NCBI GenBank assembly: GCA_013141075.1
Contig: JABFRQ010000003.1
Location: forward strand, 62,001 to 126,000
Direction: 5' to 3'
Source: Methylotenera sp.
GTDB taxonomy: Bacteria > Pseudomonadota > Gammaproteobacteria > Burkholderiales > Methylophilaceae
Length of the DNA stretch: 64,000 nt
The notes under the pieces were generated by a model that saw only the letters and a list, made by a program, of their open reading frames with translations, had not been told where the DNA came from and did not search any database. Shown one piece after another: positions 27,911 to 38,348 of this stretch. Numbering within the stretch: position 1 is the stretch's first letter; every line of letters begins with the position of its first letter. The position numbers and the translations under genes are program-made.

Positions 27911-29446
27911 ATGCGTACTGAACTTATGGAAAACAACACAAATAACATGCCTGTAGACAAATCACTGCTCGCTGCAATTGACTTAGGCTCTAATAGCTTT
28001 AGGTTAGAAATTGGCCGCTTAGATAGCGGCCATATTGAGCGTGTAGAATACCTAAAAGAAGCGGTGCGTCAAGGTGGTGATTTGGATGAAGACCACAATT
28101 TAAGTGGCGATGCCATTGAGCGCGGCTTGCGCTGCTTAGCAAGATTTGGCGAGCGCCTGCAAGGTTTTGATGTCTCGCACGTGCGCGCTGTGGCTACTCA
28201 AACACTGCGTGAAGCCAACAACCGTGATGTATTTATTAAGTTAGCTAAAAAAACATTAGGCTTTGATGTAGAAGTTATTTCAGGCGCTGAAGAAGCGCGC
28301 CTAATTTACCAAGGTGTGAGCCGCTTTTTACCGCAGTCTAACGAAAAACGTTTGGTCATTGATATTGGCGGCCGCTCTACCGAATTTATTTTAGGTCAAG
28401 GCTTTACCTCGCACCACACCGCCTCATTACATGTGGGCTCGGTAGCATGGTCGCAAAAGCATTTTGGTACGGGTGAGCTCACTGAAAAAGCATTTACACG
28501 CGCTGAAATTGCCGCTGAATCTATTTTTGATACACTAGGCCATCAATATAGCAATAAGTATTGGGATATCGCCTATGGTGCATCTGGCACGGTAGGCGCC
28601 ATTGCCGATGTATTAGTGCAATATGGCAGACCCGTAAACACCATCACAAAAGAAGGCTTATTGTGGCTACGCGAGGAATTGTTACGTGCAAAACATACCG
28701 ATAAATTACGGTTATTGGGCTTAAAAGAAGACCGAAAACCAGTGATTGCAGGCGGCTTAGCCATTATGATGGGGGTATTTGATGCGCTAAATATTGAAAC
28801 CTTACATGTTGCCAGCGGCGCCCCTCAGGCATGGCTTGTTATATGACATGCTGGCAAAAGAAAATGACATGGTAGATTTACGCAACGCCTCAGTGCAGCG
28901 GCTAGCGCGTAAGTTTGATGTTGACGAAACACACGCAAAAACAGTGGCTGAAGTTGCAGAAAAGCTCTTTGAAAAAGTTAGCGTTGATATTCAATTTGCC
29001 GATGGCGAGCAACAAGCGCATACGCGTAAATTACGTTGGGCAGGCATACTACATGAAATTGGCTGTATGGTTTCGCCAATTGATGCGCATATTCATGGTG
29101 CGTATATATTAGAACACACTGAGCCAGCAGGTTTTTCGCAAAGTGAACTGCACTGTTTGAGTTTGCTTATTTTGGGTCATAGAGCAAAATTAAAGCGCTT
29201 GAGGCAGATTTTTCTGACCGTGTTTTTGTGATGCAATTACTCTGTTTACGTTTAGCAGTTATTTTCTGCCATGCTCGCCAAATGCCCAACCTACGCGGGT
29301 TTCAGCTACATTATATTAACAATGCCATTAAGCTTACGTTACCCAAATATTGGCCTGAAAAATATCCCCAATCGTATTATTTACTTGAAGAAGAAACGCT
29401 GGCTTGGCAAAAAATAAACTGGCTGTTTAAAGTAGAAGTTTTGTAG
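27911..29446 (+). pseudogene. ppx: Exopolyphosphatase (Ppx/GppA), split by two apparent frameshifts
   Basis: ORFs 27911..28846, 28794..29231 and 29228..29446 together give one Ppx. Junction 1 is a C4 run at 28821-28824 (SGALRHGLLYDM restored with C3). Junction 2 is an AAA run at 29192-29194 (KLKALEADFSDRVFVMQLL restored with A4). Confidence 0.85.
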
Positions 29447-29533
29447 CGTTGTAACAAATTTGTCACAAAAAGTTCATTTGCAATGTCAATTAAACGGTAT
29501 AAACTATTTACACTGTTTATTTAGGATTTAATT

Positions 29534-30004
29534 ATGTCAAAAATCAATCAATTACAAGCTGCAGCGCTCAATGCGCCAGTAGTAAAATCTGAACCTGTAA
29601 GCAAAGCCCCTGCAACTGCCAAACCAGCAACCACCAAGTCTGTGGCCACAAAGACTGTAGCCACAAAAGTAGTAATTGCCAAAGCGACTACAATAAAACC
29701 AACTGCAGCTAAGCCTGTTGCTGCGAAGCCTACAACTTCTGCAAGCAAAACAAAAGCAGTTAAAGTAGTGAAAGAAAAAGCGCCAAAACTGAAAATGGAA
29801 CGTGATAGCTTTACCATGCCTAAAGCTGAATATGCGCAATTTTATGTGTTAAAAGATCGCTTGGCTAAATTAGGTCAGCCTGCGAAAAAAAGTGAATTGT
29901 TACGCGCTGGTATTATGCAGCTCACAGCTATGACTGACACGGCTTTGAAAGCCGCCATGAGCAAAGTGCCGACCATTAAAACTGGTAGACCAAAAAAGAA
30001 ATAG
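29534..30004 (+). CDS. Lys/Ala/Thr-rich (histone-H1/AlgP-like) protein
   Basis: AKPATTKSVATKTVATKVV... low-complexity N-terminal region and a conserved-looking C-terminal region (MERDSFTMPKAEYAQFYVLKDRL...GRPKKK). Confidence 0.65.
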   Translation: MSKINQLQAAALNAPVVKSEPVSKAPATAKPATTKSVATKTVATKVVIAKATTIKPTAAKPVAAKPTTSASKTKAVKVVKEKAPKLKMERDSFTMPKAEYAQFYVLKDRLAKLGQPAKKSELLRAGIMQLTAMTDTALKAAMSKVPTIKTGRPKKK

Positions 30005-30012
30005 TACAGATT

Positions 30013-30519
30013 TTAGTTTGGTAAATAGTCTGGGTGTTGCACCGCAAATAAATAAGTTTGCGCTGCAACGGCAGATACTCCAGCAACATTTCTTTGGCGC
30101 AACCACCAAACTGCGCCTTTTTTCACCACGCAAGCACTCTCTTGCATGCCTAGTATTTTCGCGATTAACAACCCTAAATTTGGCTGATGGCCAATAATCA
30201 AAAAGGTTTTGCTATTGTCAGTATCGGTCAGTTTTTTGACCATCGCTTCTACAGTACTATCAACACTTAAAAACTCAACCACTTTTATTTCATGCTGAAT
30301 TTTATCGGCATTTAGCTTTTGCAACGCTACCGCGGTTTGTAAACATCGTCGGGCGGGGCTACAATAAATCACTGTATTTTTAGGCAAATACTGATGAAGC
30401 CATCGAGCCATTTTAGCGGCATCTTTTCGCCCACGTTTGGTTAATGCGCGGTCAATATCGTTACCATTTACACTTAGAATTTCCGCATCGGCATGTCGCC
30501 AAAGAATTAAATTTGCCAT
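30013..30519 (-). CDS. sixA: Phosphohistidine phosphatase SixA
   Basis: LILWRHADAE RHG motif, CSPARRCLQTA, IIGHQPNLGLL. Confidence 0.9.
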   Translation of the reverse strand: MANLILWRHADAEILSVNGNDIDRALTKRGRKDAAKMARWLHQYLPKNTVIYCSPARRCLQTAVALQKLNADKIQHEIKVVEFLSVDSTVEAMVKKLTDTDNSKTFLIIGHQPNLGLLIAKILGMQESACVVKKGAVWWLRQRNVAGVSAVAAQTYLFAVQHPDYLPN

Positions 30520-30582
30520 GATGATATAAAATTTTCCTATGTCATTTACGGCTGATTTAACATAGCTAAACGCACAAAAATT

Positions 30583-30650
30583 CTCTCGAGAGAAAAATGC
30601 TGCCCTGCAAGCCTTTATTTACAAGGCTCACTGAGCATCACTAAAGAGTG
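30583..30650 (-). repeat. Dispersed terminator-like repeat, copy C (3' of ppk)
   Basis: Reverse complement cactctttagtgatgctcagtgagccttgtaaataaaggcttgcagggcagcatttttctctcgag; matches copies at 43623 and 50587. Confidence 0.85.
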
Positions 30651-30675
30651 TAGGTGTAATTCAACAAAAATAGCA

Positions 30676-32799
30676 TCAAGAATCATACTTTTCCATCAAC
30701 AAAAGTTGTGCGCTCATCGGCTGATTTTTCTCAGCTGTTTTCGATTTCAAGTTTGGCAATGACTGTGCAATTGGGCTGTAAGTACCATCCGCATTTAGCA
30801 ACCAAGCATCTTTATTGTCATCCAAATACATTTGGCAGCATTCATGCAAAATACGCGCGCGGTTATCCGCATCCACAATCGGCCAAGCGATTTCTACGCG
30901 GCGCATCATGTTGCGGTTCATCCAATCTGCGCTTGAAAGCCACATATTTTCTACATTTGCAATTTTAAAATAGAAAATGCGTGAATGTTCTAATAAGCGC
31001 CCGATGATTGACCTTACGCGAATGCGCCCTTCCAAGCCTGGCGCATCAATTGGCAATATGCATGCACCTCGTAAAATTAAATCTACTTCAACGCCTGCAC
31101 GCCCTGCTTTTACTAAGGCAACCGTTAAGGCTTCGTCAGTCAGTGCATTCATTTTTAAAATAATTTTGGCTGGCTGGCCTGCCTTAGCGGCTAGCTCTGC
31201 GCTTTTAATTTTGGCGAGCATTTGCCTGTGTAAATTGAATGGCGCTACTAATAACTTTTGCATGCGCGGCAATTTCACTTGGCTGGCAATGTGCCTAAAT
31301 AAGTGTTCCATGTCGCGCGTAATTTGAACATCTGCCGTGAGCATGCTCACATCGGTATAAAGCCGCGCGGTTCTTGGGTTGTAGTTGCCTGTAGAAACAT
31401 GGCCGTAATACTTCAAACCTGCGCTTCCATTGACACCAGCTTTTTCGCGACGCATCACCAACAGCATTTTTGCGTGCGTTTTTAAGCCAACAATACCATA
31501 CACCACTTGCGCGCCTACAGACTCCAAATCTTCCGCCCAGTTGATATTGGCTTCTTCATCAAACCGCGCTTTTAGCTCAACCACCGCCATCACTTCTTTG
31601 CCGCGCCGCACCGCTTCTTGCAGTAATTTCAGCATGCGCGGGTCTGAGCCTGTACGATAAATCGTCTGCTGAATAGACAATACATCAGGGTCGTTCACAG
31701 CTTCACGTAAAAAGTCGATAACAGATTCAAAGCTTTCATACGGCTGGTGAATTAAAATATCACGTTGTTTTAATTGCGTAAAAAATGATTGATTTGGCAC
31801 TAACTGCGCACTAATTTTTGGCTCATAAGGTTTAAATTTTAAATGGCTGCCTTCGGCTAAATCTGCCAATTGCATCAGCCGCGCTAAATTCACCAAACCA
31901 TTTACGCGATACAAAGATTGTTTAGGTAAATCAAACTGTTGCAATAAAAATTGGGCGAGCTTTTCGTCACACCCGTGCGACACTTCTAATCGAACAGCAT
32001 CACCAAAATTGCGCTGCACTAGCCCTTTACGCAAGGCTGTTCGTAAGTTTTTTACATCCTCTTCATCCACAGCTAAGTCTGAATGACGTGTAACTCTGAA
32101 TTGCGAAAAGTTAAGCACTTCACGCCCAGTAAACAAGCTGGCCAAATGTGCGCGAATCACGCTAGAGAGTGAAACGAATTTTTGCTTTTTATCGCTCAAA
32201 CTCTTAGGCAGTTTAATTAAACGCGGCAGCGCTCTTGGCACACGGACAATGGCAATATTATTGCTGCGGCCAAATGCGTCATTACCACTAAGTGAAACAA
32301 TAAAATTGAGCGATTTATTAGCCACTTGTGGAAAAGGATGTGAAGGATCAAGCGCTACAGGCACTAATAATGGGCGTACGTCTGATTCAAAATACCGCGC
32401 CACCCAGCGCCGCTGCTCAGGCGTGCGGTCGCCATGAGAAACTAAATGTACGCCTTGCTTGGCTAGCGCTGGCATGAGTTCATCATTAAATATTTGGTAT
32501 TGCTTATCAACTAAAATATGTGCGACTTCTGCAATAAGTTGATAACTTTGTACGCTTGCGTCGCCTTGGCTGTCATCGTCACGCATGGCGTCTACATGCG
32601 GCGCGGCGCGGACTTCAAAAAACTCATCTAAGTTTGAAGAAACAATACAAAGAAAGCGCAAGCGCTCTAGCAATGGATAATCAGGATTTTGTGCAAGACT
32701 AAGCACGCGCTCGTTAAACGCTAAAATGCTGGTGTCACGATTAAGCAACTTTAAAGGCGGGTAATGTAAACGCATAGAATCTTCTAGTTTTTTATGCAT
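30676..32799 (-). CDS. ppk1: Polyphosphate kinase 1
   Basis: Full-length PPK1: LLNRDTSILAFNERVL, SSNLDEFFEVR, GLKTHAKMLLVMRRE. Confidence 0.95.
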   Translation of the reverse strand: MHKKLEDSMRLHYPPLKLLNRDTSILAFNERVLSLAQNPDYPLLERLRFLCIVSSNLDEFFEVRAAPHVDAMRDDDSQGDASVQSYQLIAEVAHILVDKQYQIFNDELMPALAKQGVHLVSHGDRTPEQRRWVARYFESDVRPLLVPVALDPSHPFPQVANKSLNFIVSLSGNDAFGRSNNIAIVRVPRALPRLIKLPKSLSDKKQKFVSLSSVIRAHLASLFTGREVLNFSQFRVTRHSDLAVDEEDVKNLRTALRKGLVQRNFGDAVRLEVSHGCDEKLAQFLLQQFDLPKQSLYRVNGLVNLARLMQLADLAEGSHLKFKPYEPKISAQLVPNQSFFTQLKQRDILIHQPYESFESVIDFLREAVNDPDVLSIQQTIYRTGSDPRMLKLLQEAVRRGKEVMAVVELKARFDEEANINWAEDLESVGAQVVYGIVGLKTHAKMLLVMRREKAGVNGSAGLKYYGHVSTGNYNPRTARLYTDVSMLTADVQITRDMEHLFRHIASQVKLPRMQKLLVAPFNLHRQMLAKIKSAELAAKAGQPAKIILKMNALTDEALTVALVKAGRAGVEVDLILRGACILPIDAPGLEGRIRVRSIIGRLLEHSRIFYFKIANVENMWLSSADWMNRNMMRRVEIAWPIVDADNRARILHECCQMYLDDNKDAWLLNADGTYSPIAQSLPNLKSKTAEKNQPMSAQLLLMEKYDS

Positions 32800-32948
32800 T
32801 GAATATAGACGCCAATTGTGACAAATTGATGATGTTATGATGAAAAATATTTAAACGCTTGCAAATTTAGCTTAAGTTTTTGAATCAAACTTGATAATAG
32901 CACCTTTCATATTAGTGACATATTACTGAAATTTCAATGTCACAACCT

Positions 32949-33014
32949 CAGCTTACATTTTAGAGAGCGGCAAGTATGAAAAGCGCAGCTTACATTTTAG
33001 AGAGCGGCAAGTAT
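32949..33014 (+). repeat. Local 37-bp-period direct duplication (29-bp identical copies) at the 5' end of ORF 33014
   Basis: cagcttacattttagagagcggcaagtat at 32949-32977 and 32986-33014. Confidence 0.9.
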
Positions 33015-33457
33015 TGTTGCTGGTAAATGGTATTAGAAATATAGATGAATTAGAAAAATTTTTCAAAAAAGAACTGTTGGCAGAAACCATTCAAAAACTT
33101 GAATTGGGCGGTTATATTCAACAGCCGCGAGGCGTTCGTACCGAAAAGGTAGCTTCAGCCACCGCTTTATCATTCTTTAATGCAGACAATGCGTTACCAA
33201 TTAACCCTGCAAAAATGGCCGCAGTTAAAGCTATTTTAGTTGAAGCAACCGATGATTACCTTGGCATAATGGGGCGTAGTTTGAAAGATCGCATTGCCGC
33301 TTGTGCGAATGAAGGTGATTTAAGAAATTGCATCTCAAGCTGGCACATGGCCATGCGAGAATCTAAGTTAGGCCGTGAATCTGCCAGCTTTTTAATGGAA
33401 CAAATTCACCAAACGCTAGAAAACAAAATATTAGACGCCGATACGCATACCCATTAA
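33014..33457 (+). CDS. Conserved hypothetical protein, N-terminus likely disrupted
   Basis: ORF beginning LLLVNGIRNIDELEKFF; upstream ATG at 32937 (MSQPQLTF*) appears to be the broken original start. Confidence 0.55.
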   Translation: MLLVNGIRNIDELEKFFKKELLAETIQKLELGGYIQQPRGVRTEKVASATALSFFNADNALPINPAKMAAVKAILVEATDDYLGIMGRSLKDRIAACANEGDLRNCISSWHMAMRESKLGRESASFLMEQIHQTLENKILDADTHTH

Positions 33458-33480
33458 ATGTTGGCTACTTAAGGTTTAGG

Positions 33481-34257
33481 CTAAGGCTTAATGATTTGCT
33501 GCAATAGCAAGCCTGCCGCAGCAAAGCCAAATGACGCGGTTACGCACACGCTAGAGCCGTAACCTGCGCAGTTTAGGCCAGTTACTGCAGCATTATCAGC
33601 CTCGCAAGCGGCTTCAGGCATAATCACCTCTTCATCTGAATACACACAAGTCACGCCTAATTTGGCTGGCTTTGCTGTGCTAGCTTTCGCAAATCCGTAG
33701 TCCCGACGCAATAAATTGCGCACTTTTGCCAACAATTTATCATGGCTCACCAAGCTTAAATCTGCCTGCTTAATGCGCGTTGCGTCTAAGCGCCCACCCG
33801 CCGCACCAGTCATCACTAAAGGAATATTTTTTAACTTGCAAAATGCCGCAATCGCGGCTTTAGCTTTGGTGTCATCTACACAATCAATCACGCCATCAAA
33901 CGGCTGATTGAGCATCTCGCTCACGTTTTCAACCGTCACAAAATCTTCAATTTCAATGAGTTTTGCGAATGGGTTAATCAATTTGATGCGCTCAGCCATA
34001 GCCGCTACTTTAGCCTTACCAAATGCACCATCCACCGCGTGCAATTGCCGATTCACGTTTGATTCCGCAATATTATCTAAATCTATTAAAGTAATTGTAC
34101 CCACCGCATTGCGCGCCACCGCCTCAGCCGCCCAAGAACCCACACCACCAATGCCGATTACGCAAATATGCGCGGCTTGTAATTTGACTAAACCGTCAAC
34201 GCCATAAAGCCGTGAAACGCCGCCAAAACGGCGCGAAAAATCTAATTCATCACTCAT
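33481..34257 (-). CDS. tcdA: tRNA threonylcarbamoyladenosine dehydratase (ThiF/E1-like)
   Basis: FSRRFGGVSRLYG, VIGIGGVGSWAAEAVARNAVG, DCVDDTKAKAAI. Confidence 0.92.
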   Translation of the reverse strand: MSDELDFSRRFGGVSRLYGVDGLVKLQAAHICVIGIGGVGSWAAEAVARNAVGTITLIDLDNIAESNVNRQLHAVDGAFGKAKVAAMAERIKLINPFAKLIEIEDFVTVENVSEMLNQPFDGVIDCVDDTKAKAAIAAFCKLKNIPLVMTGAAGGRLDATRIKQADLSLVSHDKLLAKVRNLLRRDYGFAKASTAKPAKLGVTCVYSDEEVIMPEAACEADNAAVTGLNCAGYGSSVCVTASFGFAAAGLLLQQIIKP

Positions 34258-34631
34258 ATTTCTAATACTACAAAGGCCGCTGCTAAATTTTTCTCATCGC
34301 TAATGCTGATATGCGTTTGCGTAATGTTTTTGCTTTGCATAAAAGCTAGCAACTCAGGTGCTAACACCAATATTGGCTTACCTAAATCATCGTGCGAAAC
34401 TGCAATGTTTTCTAGCAACACGGGGGCGCGTAGGCCTGTGCCCATGGCTTTAGAAAATGCTTCTTTTGCGGCAAAACGTTTAGCTAAAAAACGTGCTTTA
34501 ATTTTTGATTGTGCATAGCTGGCCAATTCGCTTTCAGCCAAAATGCGCTTGGCGAAATCATCACCAAATTTTGCGATAGAGGCCTCAATGCGTGTGACTT
34601 CTACGATATCTGTGCCAATGCCGTAAATCAT
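34254..34631 (-). CDS. acpS: Holo-[acyl-carrier-protein] synthase
   Basis: MIYGIGTDIVEVTRIE, RFAAKEAFSKAMGTG. Confidence 0.95.
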   Translation of the reverse strand: MIYGIGTDIVEVTRIEASIAKFGDDFAKRILAESELASYAQSKIKARFLAKRFAAKEAFSKAMGTGLRAPVLLENIAVSHDDLGKPILVLAPELLAFMQSKNITQTHISISDEKNLAAAFVVLEI

Positions 34632-34638
34632 TTTTAGC

Positions 34639-34707
34639 TGTCATGCCGAACTTGTTTCGGCATCTTATTAAAGTGAATGAGAGATTCCGTCCTACGACGG
34701 AATGACA
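34639..34707. repeat. Palindromic intergenic repeat with two hairpins and paired ends
   Basis: tgtcat-gccgaacttgtttcggc-...-attccgtcctacgacggaat-gaca between acpS and pdxJ. Confidence 0.8.
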
Positions 34708-34731
34708 GTGTGATAGTTGGCAAAAGTCTAA

Positions 34732-35460
34732 TTAACTGCATGCAGCTTCTTTTACTAGCGCTTTCATCTCGCGCACGGCATTATCCCAGCCCACAAATAA
34801 TGCATGCGCAACAATGGCATGACCGATGTTAAGTTCATCAACACCTTCAATTGAGGCGATTTCATGCACGTTATGGTAATGCAGGCCGTGGCCAGCATTC
34901 ACGACCAAGCCTAGCTTTAAGCCGTGTGCAACAGCATCTTTAATGCGCTGCAATTCACGTGCCCTATCTGCTGGGTTTTCGGCATCGGCAAACGTGCCTG
35001 TGTGTAGCTCTATGACTGGTGCGCCTGTTTTTTTTGCGGCATCAATTTGCGCCACATCTGGGCCTATAAAAAGCGATACGCGTATGCCTGCATCACTTAA
35101 CTTTTGTACGGCTTTTTGCACGTTGGCAAAGTTACCCACAACATCTAGACCACCTTCAGTGGTGCGCTCTTCGCGCCGCTCTGGCACTAGGCAAACGTCT
35201 TGTGGCGCGACTTCTAAGGCAATGGCGACCATTTCATCGGTTACCGCGCATTCAAGGTTCATGCGGGTTTGTAGTAGTCCACGCAGGGCGAACACATCGG
35301 CATCTTGCATGTGACGGCGGTCTTCACGTAGGTGCAGCGTAATGCTGTCTGCGCCAGATTGCTCAGCCCGTAAAGCCGCTTGCACTACGCTTGGGTATTT
35401 TGTGCCACGTGCTTGACGGATGGTTGCGACGTGGTCGATATTGACACCTAATTTAATCAT
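34732..35460 (-). CDS. pdxJ: Pyridoxine 5'-phosphate synthase
   Basis: [39 protein letters not shown]. Confidence 0.96.
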   Translation of the reverse strand: MIKLGVNIDHVATIRQARGTKYPSVVQAALRAEQSGADSITLHLREDRRHMQDADVFALRGLLQTRMNLECAVTDEMVAIALEVAPQDVCLVPERREERTTEGGLDVVGNFANVQKAVQKLSDAGIRVSLFIGPDVAQIDAAKKTGAPVIELHTGTFADAENPADRARELQRIKDAVAHGLKLGLVVNAGHGLHYHNVHEIASIEGVDELNIGHAIVAHALFVGWDNAVREMKALVKEAACS

Positions 35461-35469
35461 TTTTATTGC

Positions 35470-36210
35470 CTATAAGCCTTGTAAATCTATTAAAAGTTGC
35501 CGCGTGTGCAACGGTTTATCACCCAAATAGTGCGCCAATAAATAGCGCATTAACTGTTTACTTTGTTGCTGCGTTTGTGGGTTACTGTAGTCGTCATTCA
35601 CCATATCAAGCATGGTTTTACCGAGCAATTGTACGCCATGTTTGGTACGATTTGGGGCGTTACCTAGCATGGTAGCGCCGTGTTCAGCCTCGTAACGATA
35701 GGTTTGAGCTTCTATAATAGGTGTTTCAACAACATCTTTATGTAGCGGAATTGCATAGCCTAACTCTTGCAATAATTTGAGCTCAAAGCGGCGCAAGGTG
35801 GTGGCTAAATCTTGGTCACTAGCCAATACTTTTAAAGTGGCGCTATAGTATTCAAATAAGGCTTCATGCGGGTCTTCACGTGGTAATAGGCGTAGCAATA
35901 ACTCGTTTAGGTAAAAGCCACACATCAGAGCTTCACCCTTTAACAATAACAAACCACCGCCCCAATCTAAACTGTGTAAGGTTTTGAGTTCTAGCTTGCC
36001 AGACCAAGTAGCAATTAAAGGCTGAAATGACTGCAGCATGCCACGCATAGCTGACCTTGGTCGCCTAGCGCCCTTTGCGGTAGTAGCTACTCGGCCAAAA
36101 CCATGCGCAAATAATTCAACCACCAAGCTTGTTTCTTTAAATGGGTAGGTATGCAACACATACACGGCTTGATTATCTTGCCGATGCGAATTTACTCCTG
36201 CTACAGCCAT
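35470..36210 (-). CDS. recO: DNA repair protein RecO
   Basis: QAVYVLHTYPFKETSLVVELFAHGFGRVATTAKGARRP. Confidence 0.93.
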   Translation of the reverse strand: MAVAGVNSHRQDNQAVYVLHTYPFKETSLVVELFAHGFGRVATTAKGARRPRSAMRGMLQSFQPLIATWSGKLELKTLHSLDWGGGLLLLKGEALMCGFYLNELLLRLLPREDPHEALFEYYSATLKVLASDQDLATTLRRFELKLLQELGYAIPLHKDVVETPIIEAQTYRYEAEHGATMLGNAPNRTKHGVQLLGKTMLDMVNDDYSNPQTQQQSKQLMRYLLAHYLGDKPLHTRQLLIDLQGL

Positions 36211-36689
36211 TACTGAATTGGCTCGGCTAAACTTTTTAAGCTCTCGTCATCGGCTTTTATAATCAAGAGTGGCACTAGCATTTCAGTGCCAGAAAATAAA
36301 ATCATTGCGTACTTAACTTCGTCTTCTGTATGTATAGGTGTAAATTTGCCAAAACCGTAACGTGAATTACGCATAAGCTGCCAGGCGCCTTTAGGTTCTG
36401 CAAATTCTGGTTTATCAAAATGGCGTTTAATTTCTTCTGTAGGCAAGCTTTTGAGCGGGTAGTCGCCATTGTCAGCCAGTATCACCCAGCCCATTTCACC
36501 ATTTTTACCAGTGTTTTTTAGCTGGTAAAAATACCAATTCTGGTCTTCTTTTGAGTCGCCTTCATAAAGCAGCTGAAATACATTGTTAATTTCGCCTGTT
36601 TTACGATTGATGGCGCAATAAATGCCTTGGTCGTCCAGCGTAATTGGCTTGCCATAAACTGGAATATTGTAAACATTATTTGGCATCAC
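36210..36689 (-). CDS. Hypothetical protein between era and recO
   Basis: Intact ORF in an otherwise conserved gene block; no family recognised. Confidence 0.7.
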   Translation of the reverse strand: MMPNNVYNIPVYGKPITLDDQGIYCAINRKTGEINNVFQLLYEGDSKEDQNWYFYQLKNTGKNGEMGWVILADNGDYPLKSLPTEEIKRHFDKPEFAEPKGAWQLMRNSRYGFGKFTPIHTEDEVKYAMILFSGTEMLVPLLIIKADDESLKSLAEPIQ

Positions 36690-36721
36690 AATTTACTCCA
36701 AAGTTAGTTTTATAGTCCTAT

Positions 36722-37633
36722 TTAGTATCCAAGACTTTTGAGCGCCCTTTCGTCATCTGCCCAGCCGCCTTTAACTTTTACCCAAGTTTCTAGGTACACT
36801 TTGCTGCCAAACAGTTTTTCCATATCTTGGCGCGCTTCGGTGGATATTTGTTTCATTTTATCGCCATTTTTACCAATGAGCATTGGTTTTTGGCTATCTT
36901 TATCCACAATAATGGCCACAAAAATGCGGCGTAAATTGCCAACCACTTCAAATCTCTCTACTTCTACCGTCACCGCATAAGGCAACTCATCGCCAACCAA
37001 TCTAAAAATCTTTTCGCGCACTAGTTCGGCGGCTAAAAAGCGTTCGTTTTTATCGGTGAGTTCATCTTCAGAATATATCGCAGCTTGCTCGGGCAAGTAT
37101 TTACGTATGGTTTGTAAAAGCTCGTCTAAATTGAGGCTTTTTTTCGCGCTTACAGGCACGATTTCTGCAAAGGGAAATTCCAAGTCAAAATCTTGAATCA
37201 ATGGCAAAATATTGCCTTTATCTCCCATTAAATCTAGTTTATTCACCACTAAAAAAGTTGGCGTTTTTTCTGAAAGTAAGGCCAATACTTTTCGGTCTGC
37301 ATCGCCGAGTTTCATAGGCTCAATCACAAATAATACGACATCAACTTCTGTGAGTACTTGTGTAACGGTTTTGTTCAAACCTTTATTGAGCGCATTCAAA
37401 TGTTTTTGCTGAAAACCTGGGGTGTCGACAAACAAAAATTGCGTATCTTCTGTAGTGTGAATGCCAAGCAAGCGATGCCGTGTAGTTTGCGCTTTACGCG
37501 AAGTAATCGCTAACTTCATGCCTAAAATATGGTTGAGTAGCGTAGATTTTCCTACGTTTGGGCGGCCAACAATAGCGACTGTGCCGCATTTAAATGCAGA
37601 TGGCGCTACTGATTCTGTGTCTTTATCTGTCAT
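36722..37633 (-). CDS. era: GTPase Era
   Basis: GRPNVGKSTLLNHILGMKLAITSRKAQTTRHRLLGI, C-terminal KH region. Confidence 0.96.
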   Translation of the reverse strand: MTDKDTESVAPSAFKCGTVAIVGRPNVGKSTLLNHILGMKLAITSRKAQTTRHRLLGIHTTEDTQFLFVDTPGFQQKHLNALNKGLNKTVTQVLTEVDVVLFVIEPMKLGDADRKVLALLSEKTPTFLVVNKLDLMGDKGNILPLIQDFDLEFPFAEIVPVSAKKSLNLDELLQTIRKYLPEQAAIYSEDELTDKNERFLAAELVREKIFRLVGDELPYAVTVEVERFEVVGNLRRIFVAIIVDKDSQKPMLIGKNGDKMKQISTEARQDMEKLFGSKVYLETWVKVKGGWADDERALKSLGY

Positions 37634-38322
37634 TTTCTAGTTTTTCCAATATTGATGCTTTCTAAGGCAAGTAAGGCGAGTTGCGCCGCTTGCTGTTCTG
37701 CAATGCGGCGGCTAGAGCCTTCGCCAACAGTGCGTATATCTAATTTTTGTATGAAACATTCCACAATAAATACTTGGGCATGGGCTTCACCGCCAGTGTG
37801 CACTACGGCATATTCTGGTACTGCGATTTTTTTGCCTTGCAGCAACTCTTGCAATAAGGATTTTGGGTCTTTATCGATAATTTTGGGGTCAATGGTGTCC
37901 AGCTTTTTACTGTACAAATTAAGCACAAGCGCTTCAGCAGCGGAAAAACCACCATCTAAATAAGTGGCGCCGATGATGGCTTCTAGTGCATCGGCCAATA
38001 TTGAAGGCCTACGCCAGCCTGCACTTTTAAGTTCACCTTCGCCTAACTTTAGCGCATCACCAATCTCTAGTGAAAAAGCAATTTCGCTAATCGTTGCTTC
38101 TTTCACCAGCTGCGCTCGCAGGCGGCTTAAATCGCCTTCATCTAAGTTAGAAAAACGTTGGTATAACTGATTAGCAATAATAAAATTGAGCGCACCGTCG
38201 CCTAAATACTCTAAACGCTCATTGTTTTGCGCGCTATAGCTACGGTGCGTGAGTGCTTGTGTGAGCAGATTACTATCTACAAACTTGTAAGTCAGGCGTT
38301 TTGCTAAAAGCTGTTGCGTCAT
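37630..38322 (-). CDS. rnc: Ribonuclease III
   Basis: NERLEYLGDGALNFIIA signature and dsRBD. Confidence 0.96.
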   Translation of the reverse strand: MTQQLLAKRLTYKFVDSNLLTQALTHRSYSAQNNERLEYLGDGALNFIIANQLYQRFSNLDEGDLSRLRAQLVKEATISEIAFSLEIGDALKLGEGELKSAGWRRPSILADALEAIIGATYLDGGFSAAEALVLNLYSKKLDTIDPKIIDKDPKSLLQELLQGKKIAVPEYAVVHTGGEAHAQVFIVECFIQKLDIRTVGEGSSRRIAEQQAAQLALLALESINIGKTRK

Positions 38323-38348
38323 TGGGTTATGCGTGAATACGGCCTGAT

